DNA of 64,000 nt, taken from positions 2,778,077 to 2,842,076 of the forward strand of contig QANY01008042.1 of NCBI GenBank assembly GCA_003255025.1, written 5' to 3'. Positions within the stretch are counted from its first letter, which is position 1, and every line of letters begins with the position of its first letter. The notes beneath the pieces were generated by a model, which saw only the letters and a program-made list of their open reading frames with translations, had not been told where the DNA came from and did no database searches. Source of the stretch: Datisca glomerata. Taxonomy: Eukaryota > Streptophyta > Magnoliopsida > Cucurbitales > Datiscaceae. The translations under genes were made by a program, and so were the position numbers. Shown in pieces: positions 11,201 to 20,737 of this stretch.

Positions 11201-11310
11201 TAAACATATAATAAATATTTCACAAATTGAGGGTATAAAATATATCAAAATTATTTAAATCTAAAATAAATATCCATAAAATATATCAAAATTATTTCGG
11301 TTTAACATTG

Positions 11311-11900
11311 TCATGTGCAATTGTAATTCGTCTTCGATATTCCGGCATTTATTGTTGAGTTATTTCTTGGAGGTTCTTCCCTTATGCGGGCTCCGACAAA
11401 CTTAAGGGTGAATACCCCACAATTGAACATACAAAACACATGAAATGTAAAAAATATAATTAAATGATATGTATAAAATTTTAAGTGGACTTTCAAAAAA
11501 TGTATATTTCACTTACCCATTCCTTGTTGTGGACACTTTATGATCTCATTTTTTCACTCATATTTGGGATTTACCTCCTGTCTTCTCTCATATGTGTTCA
11601 TCATTTGAAGAAGCCGAGGGACAATCTTCATGAAATGTTTCATTATTTCATTGTACAAGGAGCGTTGATATGGCGTGTTCATGGAGTTATATATACGAAT
11701 ACACTGGCCAATCAAATCAAGCTCAACCGCAATCCAATGACTGTGGTTCACATTCATTGGAAAGATAACCTTACCCGACTGTTCCCATCTCCTTCCAAAA
11801 TTTGTATGCAAGCCGAGGGCCAGGTACCAGAGCTGATCATCAACGTCAATATCTCAATCTATGAGATCTTGCACAAACTCTGCCATTCGGCCAGACAGGT
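11311..11900 (-). pseudogene. Ulp1 (C48) catalytic domain, two exons
   Basis: The first part (11900-11517) contains LGLHTNFGRRW, VIFPMNVNHSHWIAVELDL with the catalytic His, and IRIYNSMNTP, where the Asp normally present in IYDS is Asn. It ends GGAATGG with a GTAAGT donor at 11516. The last exon (to 11311) contains FNCGVFTLKFV with the catalytic Cys codon at 11419-11421. His and Cys are thus kept while the triad Asp is changed. The same Asn is found in MULE #2. No clean AG acceptor could be fixed for the last exon; start near 11450 is an estimate. Confidence 0.85.
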
Positions 11901-11952
11901 TCTCATGTTATGTCATCGGAAAAAATTAAATCCTCAACGTCAATAAAAAATG

Positions 11953-12092
11953 GTCATGATGACTACACGAAGTCTACACGAGGTCCGTGAAGGGCGCGTT
12001 TAGACTACACGAAGTCTACATGAGGCTCGTGAAGGGCGCATCTAGACTACACGAAGTCTATACGAAGCCCGTGAAGGCCTCGTGTAGACTAT
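11953..12092. repeat. Palindromic minisatellite array d (ULP1 intron)
   Basis: About three units of GACTACACGAAGTCTACACG and GTGAAGGGCGCGTTTAGAC, between the short exon ending at 12133 and the Ulp1 catalytic exon. Confidence 0.85.
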
Positions 12093-12292
12093 AGTATGCA
12101 CTTCTTTAAGTTCAAAAATAAATCTTACTTACTTGAAGAATCAAATCATCAACACTGATTCTGATATGAGGGTTGTATTCTTGCAAATCACTTCTCATAA
12201 GACTAGTTTTTCATTCCTATACAACGTAATCGTAGATCAAAACTAACATATACTTTCTCATTCCTGTATAACGTAATTATTATTCAAAATTA

Positions 12293-12478
12293 GGTACACG
12301 ATTGGTTTACTATACGTTGGTTACACGATGTCAGTGTAACCATCGTGTGTATTATACAATGAACACATGAGTTCAGTGTAACCATCGTGTAGTATACAGG
12401 ATGGCTACATGATGTTAGTGTAACCATCGTGTAGTATACACTATGGCTACACGAGGTTACTTTAGCCATCGTGAGAAT
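12293..12478. repeat. Palindromic minisatellite array e (ULP1 intron)
   Basis: Units of the form GTAACCATCGTGTAGTATAC and GGCTACACGA. The array lies in the intron that begins at the GTAAGT donor at 12509. Confidence 0.85.
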
Positions 12479-12781
12479 AAGTAGTGTACAAGAAAATTAC
12501 AAAACTTACTTTGCACTTGAGGATTTGAACAAGGCTTTAAAACGGGCTTCATCCTCCAAAGATTCATCACCATATGCTTGAAAATGTTTGAATTCTATTT
12601 TTGCAACGATATTATTATAAGATTTTTTCCTTCGCTGCTTCTTCTGTTCAACCTTTTCAGTTTTCCAATTGGGTGGCTCAAGGACCGTTCCCCAAGGTAG
12701 ACAAGCTATTCTTCTCCATCATTGGACTACAACGTTGACTGAACCGAATCCATAAATGTAGATATTATCGATGCAACCTTT

Positions 12782-12852
12782 TGTTCTTCTTCTTCTTCTT
12801 CTTCTTCTTCTTCTTCTTCTTCTTCTTCTTCTTCTTCTTCTTCTTCTTCTTT
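12782..12852. repeat. (TTC)n / (GAA)n microsatellite
   Basis: More than twenty TTC units in a row; on the minus strand it would read as poly-Glu/Lys codons. It flanks the charged part of the ULP1 gene and is followed by impure TTC/TTTC sequence to about 13290. The long open frames over it (poly-Phe on the + strand) are artefacts. Confidence 0.95.
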
Positions 12853-13299
12853 ATTCATTCTAGTTCTTATTTTCTTCACCTTTTTTCCCTTCTTTATTTT
12901 CAGCTTCTTCTTCTTTGTGTATTTCTTTTTCTTCTGTTTTTTCTTCTTTTTCTTTTTCTTCCTTTGCTTCTAATTTTTGTTCTTCTTTTGCTTTTTGTTC
13001 TTCTTTTTGTTCTACTTTTTCTATTTTCTCTCCTTCTTCTTTTTTCCCATATGTTTTTCTTTCATCTTCCTTCTTTTCACCTTCACCTTCCTTCTCCTTA
13101 TTACCTTCCTTCTCTTCTTCTTCTTCTTTTCCTTCTTCTTAGACCTTATCTTCTTATTTTTCTTCTTCCTTCTCTTCATCTTTCTTCCTTTTCTTCTTCT
13201 TTTTCCTTCTCTCCCACCATCTCCTTTTCTTTTTCTTTCTCAACCATATGTTCTTCTTTTTCATCCTTCTCTCCTTCTTAATTTTTTTCACTTCATTCT

Positions 13300-13664
13300 C
13301 AATCTCTGTCTCCTCCCCATCGCTAGCCATCATCGTGGCAGATCGAGGATATAATGAGTAATCATCTGGCCTCGATGTTACCATATGATCCATCAAAATT
13401 CTGATTTAGAAAATTGCAAAGAAATGTCTGATTGCATGGAATGAATCTTCTCATCCATTGAAGTGATTTTTGATCCATTCCAATCAGACATTTCCTCACC
13501 CAATCTTCTTTTCCACTAAACTTCTTGGTCACGACCTTCTTCTCCTCTTTTTTATTAGCCTCCTCGGACCTCTTCCTCTTCTTCTTCTCCTCTTCCTTTT
13601 CAATGGGCTCCTCCTCCTCCTCATTAGCCTCATCTTCAACTAGAAAGGGTGATTGAGGAGCCAT
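13300..13664 (-). pseudogene. Charged Glu/Lys-rich linker of the ULP1 gene
   Basis: From 13664 the frame reads MAPQSPFLVEDEANEEEEEP and then long EEEKKKRKRSEE runs, followed by a normal-looking piece (WVRKCLIGMDQKSLQWMRRF). Its complexity falls away into (GAA)n beyond 13300. Such acidic/basic linkers separate DUF1985 from the protease domain in plant transposon ULP1 proteins. No own function is claimed. Confidence 0.55.
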
Positions 13665-13717
13665 CGACTAAAAAAACATGTAAATATTAAGATTAAGCAG
13701 ACAAAACAGAGAAAGGG

Positions 13718-14025
13718 TGACTACAGATCAGTTACACAGATATTGTGTAGATTACACGATGGTTACACGAGATTTGTGTAGTCATCGTGTAGATTACACG
13801 ATGATTACACGAGGTTTGTGTAGTCATCGTGTAGACTACACGATGGTTACACGGACCTCGTGTAACCATCTTGTAGACTACAAGATCGGTTACACAAACC
13901 ACGTGTAGTAATCGTGTAACCAACATGTAGACTACACGAGATCAGTGTAACCATCGTGTAGACTACATGAAGTCAGTGTGACCATCGTGTAGTCTACACG
14001 ATGACTACATGAGGTCTGTGTTCAA
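13718..14025. repeat. Palindromic minisatellite array f (ULP1 gene, 42-bp unit)
   Basis: The clearest array. Units of about 42 bp alternate GACTACACGATGGTTACACG and its inverse form CGTGTAGTCATCGTGTAG. Because each unit is nearly its own complement, frames on both strands translate to the same repeated peptide (SHRVDYTMVT on +, NHRVVYTMTT on -). Confidence 0.95.
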
Positions 14026-14431
14026 GAAGAAGATAGATGATTTTGAACATTCCTTCTCTCAAACTACTAATCTCCAGAAGCTTTTTTCTTCTTCCTCCTC
14101 AGTAGGGACCAAGGAAGGAACTGTCAACTAAAAATGCAAGAAATATAAATTAGTATATGAGAAAGTAATATATAAATTAACTTGTCAACATAATTCACCA
14201 ACATACATTCTCCTTGGAAAAGATTTTTTTTTGTAGATTCTCAATCGGTACTATTATGGTCAGACACTACTTGAGAATCCTTGGCACCTTGGTCGAAACG
14301 TGATTACCATGCAAACTACCACCAAGGGGATAGTTTCAAATACCCATGCCTATTTAAACAAAAGAGAGTGATTCAGTATTCAACACATAAATAATTCAAT
14401 TCATTATTACATACAATTAAATAAATTGTAC

Positions 14432-15188
14432 CTAGAAGACAAATGGACATCCATTGAGTGAATACCCATGAACAACAGCGGGGGATTTTTGTGTTTTTTT
14501 TGTTTTTTTCTTGATCTTTAAAATCACCTAAAAGAGCCTTGGTATTCTTCACAACTAATAATGATTTCATTATTTTGGAGAACGAGAGGTCTCCCCACAG
14601 ATATTGGTTGAATGCTTGAAGGTCGTTAACCAAAACTAACCACCTCTTTTTAATTAGGGTATAGTTCTTCTTCCCCAATAGAAAATACTCTAGCAAATAA
14701 ATCAGAGTCATCTTGACCGCATCAAAATTTGACTTATATTCAGAGCTCTTGAACTTTTACTCCAATTCAGCCATGTTTATTGATTGGGCTTTGGGAAAGT
14801 ACATATCAGAAAGTCTGTTGGGGCCACAAGTCTTCTTCTCATCGCGGGCTTCACCGAACTTTAGTCCGGTCATAAAAGAGAACTCCTTCTTGGAGAAGCA
14901 TAGTGGCTCCCCATTGATAAGAAACTAGATCTCCTCTTCAGATGGAGTGTCGTGCACATATTCGGCCTCCCCAGCTAACACCTAGTGGCACACAATTGCT
15001 GAAAACTTTAGGGATGGGAGATCAAGGAGATGACCAAAGCATGATTCCCTAAATATAAAGAGTTGAGTAGCTATCAACTTGGTCTTGATAACCTTAATGC
15101 AGTGGGTACTACACTTTGCATTTACCCTTGCTTTTGGAATATTGTTAACATCATGGACATATCTTAGTTGCATCTTTGATGAAGCCAT
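14432..15188 (-). pseudogene. DUF1985-type domain exon of the MULE #1 ULP1 gene
   Basis: Start ATG at 15188 (MASSKMQLRYVHDVN). Recognisable parts are RVNAKCSTHCIKVIKTKL, LFIFRESCFGHLLDLP, a stop at about 14981, GEPLCFSKKEFSFMTGLKFG, CGPNRLSDMYFPKA, another stop, and MTLIYLLEYFLLGKK followed by RWLVLVNDLQAFNQYLWGDL (14711-14580), the hallmark of DUF1985. The exon is taken to end at a GTACAA donor at 14431 after SICLL. MULE #2 has the same domain at 36600-33290, split by a solo LTR. Confidence 0.85.
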
Positions 15189-15227
15189 AACCTGTAGAAT
15201 ATTCAAGGCAAACATAAGATCATGAAA

Positions 15228-15502
15228 TGTACATGATGCTCGTGTAGTCATCGTGTAGACTACACGTGGTAGTCCTCATGTAACCTACACGAGGCATACA
15301 CAACCCACGTGTAGTCCTTGTGTAGCCTACACTAGGCTTACATGACCCTCGTGTAGTCCTCGTGTAGCGTACACTAGGCTTACACGACCCTCGTGTAGTC
15401 CTCGTGTAGCGTACACTAGGCTTACACGACCCTTGTGTAGCGTACACTAGGCTTACACGACCCTCGTGTAGCCTACACAAAACTTACACGGCTCTCGTGT
15501 AA
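15228..15502. repeat. Palindromic minisatellite array g (upstream of ULP1)
   Basis: Units of about 48-56 bp with CGTGTAGTCCTCGTGTAGC and GTACACTAGGCTTACACGAC lie between the ULP1 start and the 3' TIR. The minus-strand frame translates to a repeated RGSCKPSVRYTRTT peptide, which is not protein. Confidence 0.9.
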
Positions 15503-15894
15503 CCCAGAAAATAGATACTCACCAAGACCAGAACCTTAGAAACCCATAAAAAATACTCAAAAACCCATGAGAAAAAAAACACTCAGAAACTCAGAAAAAA
15601 ATATTAGAAACCCAAAAAAATAACCTTGTTGTTATTTGGACATCCACAAAAAACAGAAACGTAAAAATCCAGAAGAAAAAAAACCCTAAGAAACCCGAAA
15701 ACTTACCTTGTTAATTTTCCTTGCTGTGGGAGACGAAGACTTAAGAGAGAAATGAAGGAATGCAAGTGAGGGAAATGAAGGGGTGGGATTTCTTGTAATG
15801 AAAAAGCGTAATCATCACTTTTTTTAGCCATCGTTTGGAATTCGTGAAGGGAATTTTTGGTAACTTCACAGACCAATTTTGAATTGATGGTGGG

Positions 15895-15977
15895 CTTGGG
15901 CCAAGGTAAGCAAAAATTAGTGATAGGGTCCATTTCTGTAAAATGGTAAGTCTTGGGGTCTAGTTTAGCAAAAAACC
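15895..15977 (-). repeat. 3' terminal inverted repeat of MULE #1
   Basis: Inverse of 7269-7352; ends ...TAGCAAAAAACC directly before the duplicated target CATTCTTTT. Confidence 0.9.
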
Positions 15978-15986
15978 CATTCTTTT
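15978..15986 (+). repeat. 9-bp target-site duplication of MULE #1, right copy
   Basis: CATTCTTTT, identical to 7260-7268. Confidence 0.85.
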
Positions 15987-16754
15987 TCCTATTTTTCTTC
16001 ATTTTCGTCGCTCCCTTTGAAGCACATGAAGCCACTAGAGTGGAAATGAGGAAATTGAAGGTCGTTCTCCTCGGGTCCTCGGCTCGAATTCGAAGGGTGT
16101 AAAATCAATTTTCTAAAATTGTTAGTTTGGTTCAAATCGAGTAAAAGAACCGATTCAGCCTTCAAATCGATTAAAAGAAGTAACAACCAATTTTTGAAAT
16201 CTGAAAAACAATTTCTACAAAAAGTGAAGCAGCAAAACAAATTTCTTTTCTTGTGAAAAATTTCTCTCCACATTGATTTGATCTCTTCTACCCCTTTATC
16301 TTTCTCCGACCTCTAAAAGGATTATATTTCCCATTGTTAATCAAATCCCTCAATCCGACTCACTATCCATGCTTCCCATGGCCTTCAATCCAACTCATTC
16401 GAGATTGTTGAACCACATCGTTGGTTTCATTCGAGAGAGATGAGATTTTCGTTCGATATTGCTGAACCAAAGCGCTCGAGAGAGATGAGGGAAAGAATGG
16501 TTTTGTTTGAGAGATGAGGGAGATATGGGTTTCCGTTCATGAGAGATAAGGGGGAGGAGAAATCATAGAGAAACTAATCACAATGTGACCTTCAATCGTA
16601 TCCGTTGAATTAAAAAATGAATGGTTAAAATCGATTATAATTTAAAAAGTAAAATAAATAAAAAATAAGTTTGTTTTTTTATTTTCGTTTCAAACAGATT
16701 GGAGTCGTTGTGATCTGAATCAACGAATTAAATGATGTGGGTGTCAGATCACAT
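15987..16754. other. Inner part of the outer inverted-repeat element, no gene seen
   Basis: Contains imperfect repeats around GAGAGAGATGAGGG (16430-16560) but no coding frame with recognisable content. The ORF at 15989-16273 minus crosses the MULE boundary and is not a gene. Confidence 0.5.
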
Positions 16755-17105
16755 TGTGACCTGTAGACCCAATAATTTCTCATATTTTTTTAGAGAGATG
16801 TGATAAGTTAAAAAAAATGTTTTAAAAGGTAAAATAGGTAAATAAGAGGGAAATGAGTTGGAAGAAAGATAAATAGTTTTTTTGTTGATGATTATGCATT
16901 TGTGGGACTCATGCATGTCACATCAGCATTTCACGTGCCACAATAACATCTCTGTCAAATTCAGTTCATAGAGAGTGACAGAAGGATATTGAGACGTTAA
17001 CTAAATTAAGATGGCCAAATTGAGATTTTTTAAAATACGATGGTCAAATTTAAAATTAAGATAAACTACGAAAGTCAAATTCATAATTTAAAAGAAAATT
17101 AAAAT
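16755..17105 (-). repeat. Right arm of the outer long inverted repeat
   Basis: Inverse counterpart of 6890-7250, see that entry. Confidence 0.7.
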
Positions 17106-17518
17106 ATGAGATAAGTACTCTTGCTTTTTTATCAGTATAGCTCTGATTATTTTGTAATGTATTTGTTTAAACCATATTAAAACAATGACAAACTACACAA
17201 GTTCATAATCAAATTTTATATAGAAAGAATATAGATTGAATTGATTAAGAAATGAGTAATGAACATGACTCATTTATTTACCAATCAAAACTTAGAGCAT
17301 CGATTAAAAATATATTGAACTGTCAAGCATTTGTTTTAACAAAATATCACATGTCAGAGAGTATTGTTATTAAGAATTTAATTTTTAATGGACCAAGATG
17401 GGCTCTTATTCATTAAATCGATTTGTCTTTTTTAACTTTCATTTAAAAATAGACTGTTTATATTTGTTTTTGTTAAAAAGATCAAATATGGATTTTTATA
17501 TCTAAAAAATCTTTGCAC

Positions 17519-17722
17519 TTTGACCTAAAATTATTTTATCCCTCTAAATTTTAACTCTTCCTTACTGGCCCCTAAAACTTTTCTATACATCACAAAACCT
17601 CCCTTATCTAAAATATCAGACCAAATCTCTGTTTAATATGTCATATGTCGTGCACATGATAAAATATCCTCATTATACTCATACGATTTGACTCAAAATC
17701 ATTTTATCCTCCTAAGTTTTAA
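17519..17722 (+). repeat. About 170-bp tandem repeat, second unit split by MULE #2
   Basis: Unit 1 starts TTGACCTAAAATTATTTTAT at 17519. Unit 2 starts TTGACTCAAAATCATTTTAT at 17688, is cut at 17722 by MULE #2, and resumes at 37672 (AAATTTTAACATATTCCTAC..., compare 17547). The later block GTGCACGTGATA (37777) matches GTGCACATGATA (17651). Confidence 0.65.
17714..17722 (+). repeat. Target-site duplication of MULE #2, left copy
   Basis: AAGTTTTAA here and AAATTTTAA at 37672-37680 (8 of 9 match). The uninterrupted sister repeat at 17547 reads AAATTTTAA. Confidence 0.75.
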
Positions 17723-17805
17723 GGGTTTTTGCCTAAACTGGATCGCTGGAAAACGATTTTACTAAACTAGATCCCAGGCCTAACTTTCACTGAACTGGGA
17801 ACTGG
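17723..17805 (+). repeat. 5' terminal inverted repeat of MULE #2
   Basis: GCCTAAACTGGATCGCTGGA, then ATTTTACTAAACTAGATCC, pairs with the complement of 37590-37671 (CCTAAACTGAACCCCTGGAA, then GTTTTGATAAATTGGACC). Confidence 0.85.
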
Positions 17806-18014
17806 ACCTCTGGCCCACCTTTTCCTTAATTTTTCTTTCCTTCTTTCCCCCAATACCTTCTTACACGTTGTCTAATCAAATGTCAACTTCTTCTTCATCA
17901 ACACTCAACTTTCATACCCAAACCCTCTAGTAGCCTTATTTCTCCTTCTTCGTTATTCATTTCTTCACATTGTTCATCGTCATTTCTTCATCTTCTTCAT
18001 CCCACTGCAAGATA

Positions 18015-20033
18015 AGCTTATTGAAAACTCGGCGCTAGCGCGGCAAAAATGTGGGACTTTTAATTTTTTTTTTTATAAAAATAAATGCAACGCAACGATT
18101 TCTAAATATAACCTTTATTGAAAACTTTTTCAATTAAGATCATTATATATTTATATATTAAATCTAAGACGTACATAGATAACAATCATTTACCTCTTGT
18201 AGTCTATATCAAGCGTCCTCGCAAACTAACAATCTTGTGTTTCCCCGAACAACGGACTTCGAGATCTACACCAAGATCTTCCAAGTCAATCCTCAGTGTG
18301 TGGGCACGTAGAATAATTGAAAGACATTTTTTTGTCTCTAGATGTACTCAACACATGAGATCTAAATATTTACTGAGAAGGATCAATTCAGTGAGACAAT
18401 CATATGAGAGAATACGATGATTATTCTTTCAGAGTTTTTTATTAACTTTTAATCACAAATAAAGTTCACCCCTGATAGCAACTGTGTTCTCAACACTTAA
18501 CCAACATTGAGGCCATTAGAATAATATATATATATATATATATATTTTCTAGGCTCTTCAGATTATTAGGGATGTACACAAAATAACATTTAATCACCAA
18601 ATTGACATTGTAGTGGGACCCAGTGCAATTTGGTGCCCAACTGCAGTGCCACAAGGCATTGCAGTTGCCGCGAACTAACACGGTGTCTCAGGACACTACT
18701 CTAGTGCAATGTGACACTACAGTACTGCATGCTCACTACTGTAGTGCCACGTGGCACTATAGTAGTTCATGTCAATCTCTGATTCACAATCAATGATTGA
18801 CATGTTGCAAAATCTACGAATTAAATAATTATTTTTCTTAGATAAATATCAACATATTAGTTAATTCAAAATTAACTTATCTGATCATCCCAATCAACTA
18901 GCTTATATGTTAGTTCACAAATAACAGATTTAATTGATTTAATTATTATCTGATAATAATTTATAATTATCTAATTTCACATATTAGATATACTATCTCA
19001 TTTATCGATAATTAGAAAATTAAATGATATAATTATTTATATATAATTTTTGACAATTAATATAAACAATTTAATTTATGAATCACACACAATTATCTCA
19101 TAATTATGTCATTGCCCCAGAATAATTTTTTTGCAAGTTAGTTCTTTTTTCATGTCTTGACATATTCACACTCTAAATTGCGCAGTATAGAGGTGAGTTT
19201 GAGATCCTGGACCTATAATCCTTAGCTCTAATAAATTAGATTATTAATTAAATTTTTTAAAAATAATCTTATTTATTAATTCCTTTATTACTCTACTATT
19301 AATATGGAATTGAACTCTTAGTGATTATAGAATGTATTTATAGCGTATTCTCGTGTAGTTCATTGATATAATCATTTCATATAGTTATGTCCTCCAATTA
19401 TTGGTTCGTGAATTAGGGCTGGTCAAAATCACTGTTTTCCCTTCTAATTACCTATTGATCCTTAAGTACCAATAATTCACTAGTGAATGACTAATTTATA
19501 ATCGTATTATAAATTTTTAGCTCAATAATAATTCAGTTACAGAACTAACACTTAAAGGAACTAATATACGATTCGTTAGGAAAGTTTGGATTTCAAATCT
19601 TGTAAGATCATGTTCACAGCCATCCATATCACTGAATCTCCAAAATAAAACTCAGCAACCTATTTTACAAACACACCTTAACGATTGAATCAAAAAGATC
19701 CAGTAGACATGCATAGGAGTTCATGACTACTGAAGATTCAGACTGATCTACATATGATCATCAGATTGATGTGTATTAAATCGTTATGATAAATGGTAAG
19801 TTAGTAAAAATATTAATTCACATCGGTCATTCTATATATAATCTTATTATATAAAGTACATTCACTAAGATATCTATCTACATCAATGATTCGAATCTAG
19901 ATCACATGCATTCATAATGCTTAGTGAACCGTACTAGCAACTATTCATTAAAGATTCCATACTTTAATTAATATGTTCCTAACAATTTTATTCATTAATA
20001 ATTATCTTAATCCTCTCGTACTAATGCACGATC
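18015..20033 (-). mobile_element. Truncated solo LTR of the Ty1/copia family seen at 33680 and 49230
   Basis: From about 18015 the sequence follows the LTR at 33680-36240: TTTATTGAAAACTTTTTCAAT, CTTGTAGTCTATATCAAGCG, TGGGCACGTAGAATAATTG, many GTAGTGCCACGTGGCACTA-type blocks (18690-18770), GTTATGTCCTCCAATTATTGG, and CAATTTTATTCATTAATAAT. It breaks off at 20033 inside a (CTT)n stretch, about 150 bp short of the expected CCAACA end. Polarity is minus, by comparison with the internal region next to the copy at 49230-51100. It lies inside the 5' region of MULE #2; no target duplication could be defined. The short open frames here are not genes. Confidence 0.75.
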
Positions 20034-20227
20034 ATCTTCTTCTTCTTCTTCAATACAAGATCATCCGAACAAAGCTATTTTACTGTCTAGAAGTTCTTCA
20101 TCTTCATCTTCTTCTTCAATAAAAGCTTGTAGGTACGTTGCATGTTTGAAGAAGTTTTTTGTGTTTTTCGTTCACAAGTTTTAAAAGATGTCTTATGGGT
20201 TTTTTTGTTACTATAACAACATGCATT

Positions 20228-20535
20228 ACGTTGTATGTTTGAAGAATATGCTACAAGGTGATCTTGTAGTGCATTGTGAACTACTCAAGTTGTTCCTAAT
20301 GCACTACAAGATGATCTTGTAACACATCGTGTACACTACACGATGACTACAATATCATTTTGTAATGAGTCGTGAAATGCTCAAGATGTTCCTTATGCAC
20401 GACAAGATGATCTTGTAGTCTTTGTGTAGTGTATATGATGTGTTACAAGAACCCCTTATAGTCATCGTCTAGTGTGCACGATGACTACAAGATCACCTTG
20501 TTGTGCATCAGAAAAATCTTGAGCAGTTCACGATG
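20228..20535. repeat. Palindromic minisatellite array h (MULE #2, equivalent of array a)
   Basis: Units of CACTACAAGATGATCTTGTAG and CATCGTGTACACTACACGATG types. The arms here are mostly CTACAAGATG with CATCTTGTAG, compared with CTACACGATG with CATCGTGTAG in MULE #1. Confidence 0.9.
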
Positions 20536-20559
20536 CACTACAAGTTCATAAAGTTTCTT

Positions 20560-20737
20560 TAAAGTTATGAAGTTCATCAATAAACATACATGCACGTTTA
20601 AAGTCTTGAGACATGAACACCATCAAGCTTTTGTTTCATTGATTGGTCATTGTATAAGGTCTAAGTACACAGATGTTGGATGAATCTATAGGCCAAATGA
20701 GGTAATAGAAGATTTTTGAATTGATCTTAGTGTCAAC
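20560..20737 (+). pseudogene. MURA transposase fragment of MULE #2, part 1
   Basis: KFINKHTCTFKVLRHEHHQAF, then SLIGHCIRSKYTDVG, a stop, IYRPNEVIEDF, a stop, and DLSVN, closely matching 9123-9302 of MULE #1. The fragment starts directly after array h, so the first part of the transposase is deleted. After DLSVN the frame is cut by the copia element and resumes in phase at 30349. Confidence 0.9.
20733..20737 (+). repeat. 5-bp target-site duplication of the copia element, left copy
   Basis: TCAAC, repeated at 30344-30348. Confidence 0.95.

Larger units (their letters stand above)
11311..15188 (-). pseudogene. ULP1/DUF1985 gene of MULE #1 (C48-type cysteine protease)
   Basis: Multi-exon gene running from 15188 (MASSKMQLRYVHD) down to a stop at 11311. 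Order: DUF1985-type N-terminal domain (15188-14432), a diverged piece at about 14352-14200 (AWVFETIPLV), a Glu/Lys-rich linker (13664-13300), an exon at about 12782-12510 ending at a GTAAGT donor, a short exon ending at 12133 (RISVDDLILQ), and the Ulp1 catalytic domain (11900-11517 and 11460-11311). Ulp1 proteases remove SUMO-like modifiers; transposon-borne versions have no settled role. Stops inside DUF1985 and frame changes show decay. Introns hold arrays d, e and f. It converges on the transposase gene. Confidence 0.85.
7269..15977. mobile_element. MULE #1: Mutator-like element carrying transposase and ULP1 gene
   Basis: An 8.7 kb element bounded by inverted repeats of about 80 bp and a perfect 9-bp duplication. 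Inside are a MURA-type transposase on the + strand (8220-10824) and a convergent ULP1/DUF1985 gene on the minus strand (15188-11311). Seven arrays of near-palindromic minisatellites separate the coding blocks. MULEs that also carry a ULP1-like protease are known in plants (the Kaonashi/KI type, described in Arabidopsis and melon). Both genes have stops and frameshifts, so the copy is not autonomous. MULE #2 at 17723-37671 is a sibling with the same ends and order. Confidence 0.9.
6890..17105. mobile_element. Old DNA element with long terminal inverted repeats, split by MULE #1
   Basis: About 350 bp at 6890-7250 is inverted, imperfectly, at about 16755-17105. Matching blocks include AAAAATCTCAAATTGACCAT (6950) against the complement of ATGGCCAAATTGAGATTTTT (about 17012), and GATGTGGCACGTTAAG (7032) against the complement of CATTTCACGTGCCACAA (about 16928). 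MULE #1 lies between the arms. Taking the MULE out leaves an element of about 1.5 kb with no coding capacity, like a non-autonomous MULE or foldback element. The exact ends and target duplication could not be fixed. Confidence 0.7.

Noticed and set aside
12781..13354. Long open frames of poly-Phe/Ser/Leu on the + strand
   Set aside because: They translate a (TTC)n and T/C-rich tract that is the complement of a Glu/Lys-rich part of the ULP1 gene.
15228..15480. Repeated basic peptide RGSCKPSVRYTRTT on the minus strand
   Set aside because: Translated array g; no start context and no counterpart in MULE #2.
7736..15502. The regular repeats looked at first like CRISPR arrays
   Set aside because: Units are near-palindromic throughout with no unique spacers, vary in length, and lie in introns of plant transposon genes.
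15703..16273. Minus-strand frames of 110 and 94 codons as extra ULP1 exons
   Set aside because: They run through the 3' TIR and across the MULE boundary, so they cannot belong to one old gene.
18118..18420. A 100-codon frame with Arg-rich end
   Set aside because: Lies inside an LTR copy; the same interval in the other copies is not open.
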